Both the position numbers and the translations under genes were made by a program. From positions 62,001-126,000 of the forward strand of contig JAEZZQ010000016.1 of the NCBI GenBank assembly GCA_023442465.1: 64,000 nt of DNA, written 5' to 3'. How positions within the stretch are numbered: the stretch's first letter is position 1; each line of letters opens with the position of its first letter. Below the pieces are notes generated by a model that worked only from the letters and a program-made list of their open reading frames with translations, did no database searches and was not told where the DNA came from. Source of the stretch: Bacillota bacterium (GTDB lineage: Bacteria; Bacillota; Clostridia; Lachnospirales; Lachnospiraceae). Below are positions 8,048-16,848 of this stretch, piece after piece.

Positions 8048-10462
8048 TTACTTCACTACGATATTGACAATTTTTCCGGGAACATAAATCTCCTTTACGA
8101 TTTCTCCCGCAAGCTTCGCCCCCAATGCTTCCTTACCTGCAGCAACCGCTGCTTCCTTCGTAATATCCACCGGCATCTTAATGATGCTCTTTGTCTTGCC
8201 GTTCATCTGTACGGCAATTTCCTTTTCCTCGTCTACCATTGCGCTTTCATCTGCCATAGGCCACACCGCGTGGAATACCGAGTCCACTTCCCCCAACTGG
8301 CGCCACAGTTCCTCGCCGATATGGGGGGCAAAGGGAGATAGAAGGATAACGGCTGTCTTTAGCGTATCCTTGTCGATTCCCCCGTTTCTGGCCATATCGA
8401 TCATTTTGTTGTTGTATTCCATAAAGCCGGATACTACCGTATTCAGGCTGAAATTCTCCAAACGCTGTGAGATGTCGGCAATCATCTTGTTGCGAACCTT
8501 CAGCATCTCCTTGGTCGCTTCCACGTTCTTATCCTTATTTTCCGTTACGAGATTCCAGAAGCGCGTAATAAAGCGATAAACTCCGTCGATTCCTCTGTCG
8601 TCCCACTCCGAATCCAATTCCGGCGGCCCTACGAAAAGCTCATATAATCTTAAGGAATCGCAGCCATAGTCATTCACCAAATCGTCTGGTGACACTACAT
8701 TTCCTTTGGATTTACTCATCTTAATGCCGTTCTTTCCAGTGATCATTCCCTGATTGAACAACTTGGTAAAGGGTTCGTCGAAATCGATAACCCCGATATC
8801 GCACAAGAACTTCGTATAAAATCTGGAATAAAGCAAATGGAGTACCGCATGCTCCACGCCTCCTATATACATATCTACCGGAAGGAATTTGTCAGCCTTT
8901 TCTCTGCTCACCAGCTCCTTATCGTTCTTACTGTCCACATAACGCAGAAAATACCATGAAGAGCCTGCCCACTGGGGCATAGTGTTCGTCTCTCTCTTCG
9001 CAGGCGCACCACAGGCAGGGCATGTGGTATTTACCCATTCATCAATACCTGCAAGAGGAGATTCCCCGGTTCCTGTCGGCTGGTAAGACTCCACCTCCGG
9101 CAGAAGCAGCGGCAGTTCTTCCTCCGGCACCGGCACACAGCCGCACTTAGGGCAGTGCACGATCGGAATCGGTTCTCCCCAATAACGCTGACGTGAAAAT
9201 ACCCAGTCGCGGAGCTTATAATTCGTCGTCTTGCGACCGAAGCCAAGCCCTTCGATCATAGCTGGAGCTTCCTTCTTTAAAACGGCAGATTCCATGCCGT
9301 TCCATTCGCCGGAATTAATAATCGTTCCCGCCGCCTCGGTGTACGCCTCGGTCATATTTTCTATTTCTTTTCCGTCCTTGGCAATAACCTGAATAATCGG
9401 AATATTGAACTTGGTAGCAAATTCGAAATCACGGTCGTCATGGGCAGGTACGCACATGATAGCTCCCGTTCCATAATCTGCCAGTACATAATCGGAGAGC
9501 CAAATCGGAGTCTTGGCTCCATTTAACGGATTCACTGCATAGGAGCCCGTAAATACACCCGTTTTTTCTTTATCCTGAAGTCTGTCTACATTGGATTTAT
9601 TAGCAGCATCCTGAATATACTTATCTACAGCCGCCTTCGTCTCCGGAGTTGCCAGACCTGCTGCCAGCTTGTGTTCCGGTGCCAGTACCATGAATGTCGC
9701 CCCGTAAAGGGTATCCGGTCTTGTGGTATAGACGGTAATCGCTTCCTCACTTCCATCCACCTTGAAATCCACTTCCGCACCATAAGAACGCCCGATCCAT
9801 TCGGTCTGCATCTTCTTAACCTTCTCCGGCCAGTCCAGCTTATCCAGATCCTCAAGGAGACGGTCCGCATATTTGGTGATGCGCAGCATCCACTGATTCA
9901 GATTCTTTTTGGTCACTTCCGAACCACAACGCTCGCACTGACCATTTACCACCTCTTCGTTAGCAAGTCCGGTCTTACAGGAAGGACACCAATTAATCGG
10001 CATCTCCTTCTGATAAGCCAGCCCTTCTTTGAACATCTTCACAAATATCCATTGCGTCCACTTGTAAAAATCAGGATCCGTCGTATTGACCTCCATATCC
10101 CAGTCATAGAGCGCCGCTATCTGATTAATCTGTTTCTTAATATTAGAAACGTTCTGTGCTGTGGACTTCGCAGGATGCACACCCATCTTAATCGCATAAT
10201 TCTCCGCCGGGAGACCGAAAGCGTCCCAACCCATGGGATGAACGATATAGTGTCCGCCGTTCAGCATCTTATAGCGACTCCATACATCGGAAATCACATA
10301 TCCTCTCCAATGCCCTACGTGAAGCCCGTTTCCAGACGGATACGGGAACATATCCAGACAGTAATATTTCGGCTTCTTTCCATCGTTAACGTTGACGGGC
10401 TTATTTTCCCATTCCTTGCGCCATTTTTCTTCAATCTCTCTGTGGTTATACGGTTGTGCCAT
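8048..10462 (-). CDS. leuS: Leucyl-tRNA synthetase
   Basis: Cytoplasmic class I aminoacyl-tRNA synthetase charging tRNA-Leu. The 804-residue length is that of Firmicute LeuRS. Start chosen at MAQPYN, with GAGGA about 7 bases upstream; the 17 codons further upstream are poor. Visible: the HIGH-like motif in YPSGNGLHVGH near residue 50, the zinc-type Cys clusters CPSCKTGLANEEV..CERCG and CPKCG, the CP1 editing domain with TTRPDTLYGATF and the conserved CVPAHDDRDFEFA, and KMSKSKGNVVSPD near the C-terminal third. It is monocistronic with its own promoter at 10547-10575. No T-box is seen in the roughly 80-base leader, unlike pheS in this window. Confidence 0.97.
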   Translation of the reverse strand: MAQPYNHREIEEKWRKEWENKPVNVNDGKKPKYYCLDMFPYPSGNGLHVGHWRGYVISDVWSRYKMLNGGHYIVHPMGWDAFGLPAENYAIKMGVHPAKSTAQNVSNIKKQINQIAALYDWDMEVNTTDPDFYKWTQWIFVKMFKEGLAYQKEMPINWCPSCKTGLANEEVVNGQCERCGSEVTKKNLNQWMLRITKYADRLLEDLDKLDWPEKVKKMQTEWIGRSYGAEVDFKVDGSEEAITVYTTRPDTLYGATFMVLAPEHKLAAGLATPETKAAVDKYIQDAANKSNVDRLQDKEKTGVFTGSYAVNPLNGAKTPIWLSDYVLADYGTGAIMCVPAHDDRDFEFATKFNIPIIQVIAKDGKEIENMTEAYTEAAGTIINSGEWNGMESAVLKKEAPAMIEGLGFGRKTTNYKLRDWVFSRQRYWGEPIPIVHCPKCGCVPVPEEELPLLLPEVESYQPTGTGESPLAGIDEWVNTTCPACGAPAKRETNTMPQWAGSSWYFLRYVDSKNDKELVSREKADKFLPVDMYIGGVEHAVLHLLYSRFYTKFLCDIGVIDFDEPFTKLFNQGMITGKNGIKMSKSKGNVVSPDDLVNDYGCDSLRLYELFVGPPELDSEWDDRGIDGVYRFITRFWNLVTENKDKNVEATKEMLKVRNKMIADISQRLENFSLNTVVSGFMEYNNKMIDMARNGGIDKDTLKTAVILLSPFAPHIGEELWRQLGEVDSVFHAVWPMADESAMVDEEKEIAVQMNGKTKSIIKMPVDITKEAAVAAGKEALGAKLAGEIVKEIYVPGKIVNIVVK

Positions 10463-10546
10463 CTTCTCTTCCTCACATTTTTTAAAAATTTTACGCCAGA
10501 GGGCGCAAAACATATTTTAAGTACATTATTTTATAAAACACCGATA

Positions 10547-10575
10547 ATTTTATACTTTTTCCCTTATCATGTCAA
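10547..10575 (-). promoter_or_regulatory. Sigma-A promoter of leuS
   Basis: On the minus strand TTGACA (10575-10570), a 17-base spacer and TAAAAT (10552-10547). It lies between repeat copy A1 and leuS, so the repeat is just upstream of the promoter and not in the leader. Confidence 0.75.
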
Positions 10576-10614
10576 GGTTTGCAGCCCCTTTTCTCTTTTA
10601 TTCTGTTGCAGATT

Positions 10615-10747
10615 GTTACTGTTCACTCCGTTCACAGTAACGCACGATTTCTGCATGCAGATTCGCTACGCGAAGCAGAAATCATCTCTTGAATCACATT
10701 CTTACGCAGCTTAGCAGCAAGTGTTAAGCTACTGTGTGAACAGTAAC
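10615..10747 (+). repeat. MITE-like repeat family A, copy A1 (133 bp)
   Basis: Starts GTTACTGTTCAC and ends GTGAACAGTAAC. Inner hairpins: GTTACTGT/ACAGTAAC (10615-10641), GATTTCTGC/GCAGAAATC (10646-10683) with an inner TTCGC/GCGAA stem, and GCTTA/TAAGC near 10709-10729. The flanking octamers TGCAGATT (10607-10614) and TGCGGTTT (10748-10755) match at 6 of 8, like a decayed target duplication. With the promoter and a hairpin at 10779-10816 it fills the gap between leuS and the EF-G-like gene. Confidence 0.85.
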
Positions 10748-10778
10748 TGCGGTTTACCTTTCATTAAGACGATGCGAA

Positions 10779-10816
10779 ACGGGATGCCGTATGCTTTACA
10801 CACTACGACATCCCGC
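10779..10816. terminator. Hairpin downstream of EF-G-like gene
   Basis: ACGGGATGCCGTA and TACGACATCCCGC pair with one G-T wobble around a 12-base loop. The T tract (CTTTTT) is on the plus side; on the minus strand, where the gene lies, only GTTT follows. It is a possible but weak terminator for that gene. Confidence 0.5.
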
Positions 10817-10843
10817 TTTTTATTATCATCCCTTTTTCATGCT

Positions 10844-12931
10844 TTATTCTTCGCTGCCTTCCGCTACCTTGGCGGCTCTTGCTGCAACCTCTTTCTCCTG
10901 CACATCGCTGGGTGCCTGCTCATATCTGACGAATTCATAAGCGAAGGTACCTCTTCCTCCGGTCATGGAACGCAGATCTGTACAGTATCCGAATAATCCC
11001 GTCATAGGGATATCTGCTTCAATTACCTGCTTGCCTCCTACCGGATTCATACCGAGCACGCGGCCCCGTCTCTTGTTCAGATCGCCCATAACGTCACCAG
11101 TATAAGCGTCGGGAACTGTTACCTTCAAAGACGCGATAGGCTCTAACAAAATGGGACCAGCTTCCATAAAGCCCTTCTTGAACGCCTGAATGGTCGCCAT
11201 CTTAAACGCCATTTCCGAAGAATCGACCGGATGATAGGAGCCGTCGTACAGAATGCCCTTCACTCCCACTACCGGATATGCCGCAAGGGGTCCTTTCAGA
11301 ACAGATTCCTGTAAGCCCTTTTCTACCGCAGGGAAAAAGTTCTTCGGCACAGCACCGCCCACAACTTCCTGAGCAAACTCATAAGGAGTCTGCAAATCTC
11401 CGGAAGGAGCAAATCTCATTTTAACATGGCCATACTGACCGTGTCCGCCGGACTGTTTTTTATATTTATATTCTACGTCCGAGGTCTTCTTTATTGTCTC
11501 GCGGAAAGCTACTTTAGGCTGTGTCAGTTCTATCTCTACCTTGTATTCGTTCTGCAGTCTGCTGGTAACTACCTCAAGATGCAAGTCTCCCATTCCGTAG
11601 AGAAGCATCTGTCTGTTCTCCGCGTCATTCACTACCTTAAGCGTCTGATCCTCATGCATCATCTTCTGCAAAGACTGGGAAATCTTATCGATATCACCTT
11701 TATTTTTCGCGTGATATCTCATATAAGTGTAAGGGACGGAAATCTCCGCTTTTCCATATTTGATAGTAGTTGCCTTGGTGGAAAGCGTATTCCCCGTTCT
11801 GGCTGCAGTCAGCTTGGCTATCGCCCCGATATCTCCTGCATGGAGCTCGTTTACCTCTAAAGGCTTACTTCCCTGGAGAATATAGAGCTTGCCCACCTTC
11901 TCTTCCACATCCTTATCGCAGTTGTATATGAGATCATCGGTCTTAAGTACGCCCGAGCATATCTTTACCAAGGAATATTTTCCGATGAACGGGTCCACGA
12001 TAGTCTTAAAAATATATGCGGATTTCGCTTTCGAGAAATCATAGTTCGCTTGGAAAATCTCGTTAGTCTTCAAATTAATTCCGGCAATTTCCTTATTCTC
12101 CGGGCTGGGCATATATTTTACGATATCGTCCAGCAGCGTGTAGATTCCCTGACATAAAAGGCTGGAACCCATGGTCATGGGAACAATCGTTCCATCAATG
12201 ACATTTGTACGAAGGGCCGCCCTTATTTCCGCCTCCGAAAAAGTATCTCCGCCGAAGTATCTCTCCATGAAATCTTCGCTGGTCTCAGCCACCGCTTCTA
12301 ACAACGTATCTCTGTAAAGCTGGAGATTAGCCTTGCTGTATTCCGGCACCTCACATTCCACAACATCCTTCCCCTGCCAACGATAGCCGGCCTCAGTAAT
12401 AACATTGACATAACCTACAAATTTCTCATTTTCACGAATGGGCAGATGGAAAGGCGCCATCTTCTTGCCATATGTATTCGTCATATCCTCTACAACCTGA
12501 CGGAAGGAGGCATTGTCCACATCCATATCCGTTACGAAAATAAAACGAGGCAGCTTATATTTATCACATAACTCCCATGCTTTCTCCGTCCCGACTTCCA
12601 CTCCGGCCTTGCCCGATACTACGATAATGGCTGCATCCGCTGCGCTGACCGCTTCCTCCACCTCTCCTACGAAATCAAAAAATCCCGGCGTATCCAATAT
12701 ATTTATCTTAATCCCTTCCCATTCGATAGGAACTACCGAAGAGGAAATAGATATTTGTCTTTTCTGCTCTTCTTTTCCGAAATCGCTTACTGTATTGCCA
12801 TCGGTTACCTTGCCCATTCTCGAGGTAATACCAGATAAATATGCCATCGATTCAACCAGACTTGTCTTGCCGCTTCCCCCGTGTCCGAGCAATACTACGT
12901 TTCTAATCTTGTCAGTTGTGTAAACATTCAT
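10844..12931 (-). CDS. Elongation factor G-like GTPase (EF-G paralogue)
   Basis: A 695-residue translational GTPase. The P-loop GHGGSGKTS (residues 16-24), switch II DTPGFFDF (80-87), domain II, the domain III-IV region and a C-terminal EF-G domain ending near YEFVRYEQAP are all present, so it is full length. It differs from housekeeping FusA: the G4 motif, normally NKxD, reads TDMD (134-137), and the P-loop region carries HGGSGKTS rather than AHIDAGKTT. This places it with the FusA2/EF-G-like proteins, whose roles (translocation under stress, ribosome rescue or recycling) vary between organisms. GGAGG precedes the ATG. It is monocistronic, with its promoter at 13019-13047. It is not the operonic fusA: no rpsL, rpsG or tuf is nearby. 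Confidence 0.9.
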   Translation of the reverse strand: MNVYTTDKIRNVVLLGHGGSGKTSLVESMAYLSGITSRMGKVTDGNTVSDFGKEEQKRQISISSSVVPIEWEGIKINILDTPGFFDFVGEVEEAVSAADAAIIVVSGKAGVEVGTEKAWELCDKYKLPRFIFVTDMDVDNASFRQVVEDMTNTYGKKMAPFHLPIRENEKFVGYVNVITEAGYRWQGKDVVECEVPEYSKANLQLYRDTLLEAVAETSEDFMERYFGGDTFSEAEIRAALRTNVIDGTIVPMTMGSSLLCQGIYTLLDDIVKYMPSPENKEIAGINLKTNEIFQANYDFSKAKSAYIFKTIVDPFIGKYSLVKICSGVLKTDDLIYNCDKDVEEKVGKLYILQGSKPLEVNELHAGDIGAIAKLTAARTGNTLSTKATTIKYGKAEISVPYTYMRYHAKNKGDIDKISQSLQKMMHEDQTLKVVNDAENRQMLLYGMGDLHLEVVTSRLQNEYKVEIELTQPKVAFRETIKKTSDVEYKYKKQSGGHGQYGHVKMRFAPSGDLQTPYEFAQEVVGGAVPKNFFPAVEKGLQESVLKGPLAAYPVVGVKGILYDGSYHPVDSSEMAFKMATIQAFKKGFMEAGPILLEPIASLKVTVPDAYTGDVMGDLNKRRGRVLGMNPVGGKQVIEADIPMTGLFGYCTDLRSMTGGRGTFAYEFVRYEQAPSDVQEKEVAARAAKVAEGSEE

Positions 12932-13018
12932 ATAAATTCCTCCAATTTTCGCAGTTTTTGGGCATTTTTCCTAGGCCGTAATTTGAGTCATCCACTGCCC
13001 TTTTACTCCCATGTGTAT

Positions 13019-13047
13019 ATTTTACTAAAAGCTCATAACTTTTACAA
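13019..13047 (-). promoter_or_regulatory. Probable promoter of EF-G-like gene
   Basis: On the minus strand TTGTAA (13047-13042), 17 bases, then TAAAAT (13024-13019), giving a leader of about 80 bases. The remainder of 12932-13266 holds only this and the aroF promoter. Confidence 0.5.
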
Positions 13048-13129
13048 GTCAATTTAAACATTCTGCACATGTTTTTTGTTTTATTCCAAAACGCAGCAAA
13101 ATTACACCTCAATATATCAGGCCGCCGCG

Positions 13130-13158
13130 TTGACTTTCATACGTTGAAGTGTTATATT
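13130..13158 (+). promoter_or_regulatory. Sigma-A promoter of aroF-tyrA-aroA
   Basis: TTGACT (13130-13135), a 17-base spacer and TATATT (13153-13158). The leader to the ATG at 13267 is about 100 bases. I see no convincing T-box or attenuator in it. Confidence 0.75.
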
Positions 13159-13266
13159 ATCAATGTGAATTGCCGTATATATCCGCATGGGAAACACATA
13201 GTAAAAGTATATGCAAAAGTCACACAGATATTAATATTAAAAATAGAAAAGAAAGAGGAAAAAAAT

Positions 13267-14295
13267 ATGATTATTGTAATGAAACCGAATGCCGCGCCGA
13301 AAAGTATCGAGTCGGTCGTTTCTTATATCGAAAATAATGGCTTGCAAACCCATCTCTCAAAAGGAGAGGAGGTTACCATCATCGGTATTGTAGGCGATAA
13401 GACGAAGCTTCCTACGGAAAACCTGATCAGCTTCAAGGATGTGGACCGCATTGTACCGGTTACGGAAAGCTACAAGCTGGCCAACCGGAAGTTCCATCCC
13501 GATCCCACCGCCGTAAAGGTTGGCAATACTCAGATCGGCCCGGGTAACATGACCATTATGGCAGGTCCCTGCGCCGTGGAAACAGAGGAACAGCTTATGT
13601 GTATCGCCCGGGCAGTGAAAAAGTCCGGTGCTACGATTCTGCGCGGAGGCGCCTACAAACCAAGAACCTCTCCTTATTCCTTCCAAGGGCTGGAAGAAGA
13701 GGGTCTTCGTTACATGCAGACGGCCAAGAAGGAAACCGGCCTCTCCACCATCTGCGAGGTAGTGAGCAACGAGGCGATAGAAGCTGCCGTCAAATACGTA
13801 GACATGATTCAGATAGGCGCAAGAAATATGCAGAATTTCATTCTGCTTAAGGAAGCAGGGCGTTCCGGTCTTCCCGTCTTACTTAAAAGAGGACTGTGCG
13901 CTACCATCGATGAATGGTTGAACGCTGCCGAATACATCATCGCCGAGGGCAATCCAAACGTGGTACTGTGCGAAAGAGGTATCCGTACCTTTGAAACTGC
14001 CACGAGGAACACTCTGGACTTAAGCGCTGTCCCCGTTTTAAAAGAAAAAACTCACCTTCCGGTTATCGCAGATCCCTCCCATTCCACGGGCGCTTACAAA
14101 TATGTGCCGCCCATGGCAAAAGCGGCGGTTGCCTGCGGCGCGGACGGGCTGATGATAGAGGTACATGACAATCCTGCCTGCGCGCTTTCGGACGGTCCGC
14201 AGTCCCTGACCTTCGAAAAGTTCAACAGGCTGACAAAGGAGCTCAAACCGCTCTGCGATTTAATGGGGCGGGAATTTACGGGGATAACTCTATGA
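13267..14295 (+). CDS. aroF: DAHP synthase, AroF/AroQ-independent Ib type with FXD domain
   Basis: Catalyses condensation of phosphoenolpyruvate and erythrose 4-phosphate, the first step of aromatic biosynthesis. It has 342 residues. The start at 13267 follows an AAAGAGGAAAAA purine tract; upstream codons are unlikely. The N-terminal 80 residues form the ferredoxin-like (FXD) regulatory domain found in type I-beta enzymes such as that of Thermotoga, known to mediate Tyr/Phe feedback. The barrel follows, with GPCAVETEEQ (about 100-109) and KPRTSPYSFQG (about 134-144), both phosphate and PEP contacts. The stop codon overlaps the tyrA start (ATGA), so the two are translationally coupled in an aroF-tyrA-aroA operon. 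Confidence 0.95.
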   Translation: MIIVMKPNAAPKSIESVVSYIENNGLQTHLSKGEEVTIIGIVGDKTKLPTENLISFKDVDRIVPVTESYKLANRKFHPDPTAVKVGNTQIGPGNMTIMAGPCAVETEEQLMCIARAVKKSGATILRGGAYKPRTSPYSFQGLEEEGLRYMQTAKKETGLSTICEVVSNEAIEAAVKYVDMIQIGARNMQNFILLKEAGRSGLPVLLKRGLCATIDEWLNAAEYIIAEGNPNVVLCERGIRTFETATRNTLDLSAVPVLKEKTHLPVIADPSHSTGAYKYVPPMAKAAVACGADGLMIEVHDNPACALSDGPQSLTFEKFNRLTKELKPLCDLMGREFTGITL

Positions 14296-15392
14296 AACAA
14301 CTGACCTTGGGTTTTATCGGTCTGGGGCTTATCGGCGGTTCCATCGCCAAAGCGCTGAAAGCAGCATGCCCTGAGATCTCTATAATCGCATATGACATAA
14401 ACGGCAGTACTTTGGCTCTTGCCATGGAGGAAGGAATCGCGGACCGCATCTCATCCTCTATTGATGCCTCTTTTTCAGCTTGTGACTATATCTTTTTATG
14501 TGCCCCGGTTTCCAAAAACGATGAGAACCTAAATGTCTTAAAACAATTCCTTACCCCCTCCTGCACTCTTACGGATGTGGGCAGCGTAAAGGGAGACATT
14601 CACCGCCATATCGAGGAAGCCGGACTTTCCGGCCAGTTTATCGGCGGGCATCCCATGGCTGGAAGCGAGCGCTTCGGCTATATCAATTCCAAAGCCATCC
14701 TTTTGGAGAACGCTTACTATATCCTTACTCCCTCTCCTTCCGTTTCCGAGAAAAAAGTGGAGGATTTCAGACAGCTCGTCACGGCGATGGGAGCCATTCC
14801 CCTCGTTCTAAACGACGAACAGCATGATTACGTAACGGCGGCTGTCAGCCACCTTCCTCATATCATCGCCTCCTCGTTGGTAAATCTGGTCAAAGATTCC
14901 GACTCCAAGGATGGAATCATGAAAATGATAGCGGCGGGGGGCTTCAAGGACATCACAAGAATCGCTTCGTCCTCTCCAGATATGTGGCAGCAAATCTGTC
15001 TGACCAACACGGAAAATATCGCGGCTTTACTGGAAGATTATGTAGAGGCACTTATACGGATCAAAGAACAGCTTTACAAAAAAGATGCACAGTTTCTTTA
15101 CCGCTTCTTCGACGAAGCCCGTATATACCGTGATTCCTTCATTGAGACCTCCAGCGGTCCCATTAAGAAGTCCTATTCCCTCACAATAGATATCGCCGAT
15201 GAAGCGGGCGCTTTGGCTTCCATTGCCACCATGCTCGCTCTCAATAATATCAGCATCAAAAATATTGGTATCGTGCATAACAGAGAGCTGGAGGAGGGAG
15301 CCCTTCGTATCGAATTCTACGAAGAAGCTGCCATTCAAACCGCCAGAGAAATATTAAAAAGCCGCGGTTATGTTATCTATGAAAAAAAGTAA
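14292..15392 (+). CDS. tyrA: Prephenate dehydrogenase with C-terminal ACT domain
   Basis: NAD-dependent oxidative decarboxylation of prephenate to 4-hydroxyphenylpyruvate, on the tyrosine branch. It has 366 residues, as in Bacillus-type TyrA. The Rossmann motif GLGLIGGS is at residues 9-16. The catalytic region contains GGHPMAGSERFGY, and a helical dimerisation domain follows (VSHLPHIIASSLV). An ACT domain occupies about 296-366 (SLTIDIADEAGALASIATML) and presumably binds tyrosine for feedback. It overlaps aroF by 4 bases and is followed 14 bases later by aroA, so it is the middle gene of the operon. Confidence 0.95.
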   Translation: MKQLTLGFIGLGLIGGSIAKALKAACPEISIIAYDINGSTLALAMEEGIADRISSSIDASFSACDYIFLCAPVSKNDENLNVLKQFLTPSCTLTDVGSVKGDIHRHIEEAGLSGQFIGGHPMAGSERFGYINSKAILLENAYYILTPSPSVSEKKVEDFRQLVTAMGAIPLVLNDEQHDYVTAAVSHLPHIIASSLVNLVKDSDSKDGIMKMIAAGGFKDITRIASSSPDMWQQICLTNTENIAALLEDYVEALIRIKEQLYKKDAQFLYRFFDEARIYRDSFIETSSGPIKKSYSLTIDIADEAGALASIATMLALNNISIKNIGIVHNRELEEGALRIEFYEEAAIQTAREILKSRGYVIYEKK

Positions 15393-15406
15393 GGAGGATT
15401 CCATCC

Positions 15407-16681
15407 ATGAAATTTCATAAGACGAAGGAACTAAAAGGAGAACTTTCAGTCCCCGGCGATAAGTCCATTTCCCATAGAGCGGTTATGTTCGGTTCTCTCG
15501 CTCTCGGTACCACGGAAGTCACCAATTTCCTGCAAGGGGCGGACTGCCTTTCCACCATTGACTGCTTCCGCCGCCTAGGCATCGAAATTGAAAACGAACC
15601 TGAAAAAATTACGATACACGGAAAAGGGCTGGATGGGCTGTCTGCCCCCTCTTCTATCCTGGATGCAGGTAACAGCGGCACTACAACCCGCCTTATCTCC
15701 GGCATTCTCGCCGCACAGCCATTCGAAAGCGTGCTGACCGGGGACGATTCCATAAAAAGCCGTCCGATGAGACGAATCATGGAACCCCTGACCATGATGG
15801 GCGCGGATATCGTAAGCTTAAACGGCAATGACTGCGCCCCTCTTCGGATTACAGGCAAAAAGCTGCGCGGTATCCACTACCGTTCTAAAGTGGCCTCTGC
15901 ACAGGTAAAATCCGCGATCCTTCTGGCCGGACTCTACGCCGACGCAGTCACCGAAGTAGCAGAACCTGTGATCAGCCGGAATCATTCGGAAATCATGCTG
16001 GGCACCTTCGGTGCAAAGGTATGGACGAAGGGCACTACTGCCTTCATCGAACCCCGCCCCTCTTTAATGGGTGCAAAAATCAACGTTCCCGGCGACATTT
16101 CCTCCGCCGCTTATTTCATCGCCGCCGGCCTTATCGTTCCCGGCTCCGATATTCTCATTAAAAATGTGGGCATCAATCCAACCCGTGACGGTATCCTGAA
16201 GGTAGCGATAGCTATGGGCGGAAATATCGAGCTTCTGAATGTTAACCACGTAGGCGAGCCCACGGCTGACCTTCACGTTAGCTACAGCAGGCTGCACGGC
16301 ATCACCATTGAAGGGGATATTATTCCCACATTAATCGACGAGCTTCCCGTTATCGCCGTCATGGCTGCTGCCGCTCAAGGTACCACCGTGATAAAGGACG
16401 CCGCCGAGCTCAAGGTAAAAGAGTCCAATCGCATTGATGTCATGGTAAAATATCTCTCCTCCATGGGCTGCCGCATAACAGGCACCGAGGACGGAATGAT
16501 CATCGAGGGAGGCCGCCCCTTAACAGGCAGTATCATTGACCCCCATGCTGATCACCGCATTGCAATGAGCTTTGCTGTTGCTTCACTCATTGCCGGGGGC
16601 GAAACTGAGATTCTAAACAGCGGCATCGCTTCCATCAGCTATCCGTCCTTTTACTCGGATTTACGGAATTTACATGGATAA
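15407..16681 (+). CDS. aroA: 3-phosphoshikimate 1-carboxyvinyltransferase (EPSP synthase)
   Basis: Transfers the enolpyruvyl group of PEP to shikimate 3-phosphate. Its 424 residues form the two inside-out alpha/beta domains of the family. Signature segments are present: VPGDKSISHRAVMFGSLA near the N-terminus, LDAGNSGTTTRLISG (about 86-100), the conserved SRPM segment, and KVKESNRI and DPHADHRIAMSFAV near the C-terminus. AAGGAGG precedes the ATG, 14 bases after tyrA. It is the last gene of the operon; no clear terminator follows before the chemoreceptor promoter at 16759, so some read-through is possible. Confidence 0.97.
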   Translation: MKFHKTKELKGELSVPGDKSISHRAVMFGSLALGTTEVTNFLQGADCLSTIDCFRRLGIEIENEPEKITIHGKGLDGLSAPSSILDAGNSGTTTRLISGILAAQPFESVLTGDDSIKSRPMRRIMEPLTMMGADIVSLNGNDCAPLRITGKKLRGIHYRSKVASAQVKSAILLAGLYADAVTEVAEPVISRNHSEIMLGTFGAKVWTKGTTAFIEPRPSLMGAKINVPGDISSAAYFIAAGLIVPGSDILIKNVGINPTRDGILKVAIAMGGNIELLNVNHVGEPTADLHVSYSRLHGITIEGDIIPTLIDELPVIAVMAAAAQGTTVIKDAAELKVKESNRIDVMVKYLSSMGCRITGTEDGMIIEGGRPLTGSIIDPHADHRIAMSFAVASLIAGGETEILNSGIASISYPSFYSDLRNLHG

Positions 16682-16758
16682 AGGATTGCTCACTTTTGTT
16701 CAACTTTACCACTATCTTCTAATTTTCATGTACAACTTGCTCATTTTGCTTAGGCTAA

Positions 16759-16787
16759 TTGTATTTTCCGACAAAGAATGCTACAAT
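16759..16787 (+). promoter_or_regulatory. Sigma-A promoter of chemoreceptor gene
   Basis: TTGTAT (16759-16764), a 17-base spacer and TACAAT (16782-16787), about 60 bases upstream of the ATG. Confidence 0.65.
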
Positions 16788-16848
16788 TAGCATAATAATA
16801 GGTGTAGAACAACTTGATCATGCTTTTAGAACAGGGGGTACTACAAAA

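Noticed and set aside
10600..10714. Frames with a shared TPFTVTHDFC-type segment at 10.6, 38.9, 45.6 and 59.3 kb
   Set aside because: They arise from the conserved sequence of repeat family A, and are not protein genes; no ribosome sites precede them.
13159..13266. Attenuator or T-box in the aroF leader
   Set aside because: No GGTGGTACCGCG-type motif, Phe/Tyr-rich leader peptide or T-run hairpin is visible in this 100-base stretch.
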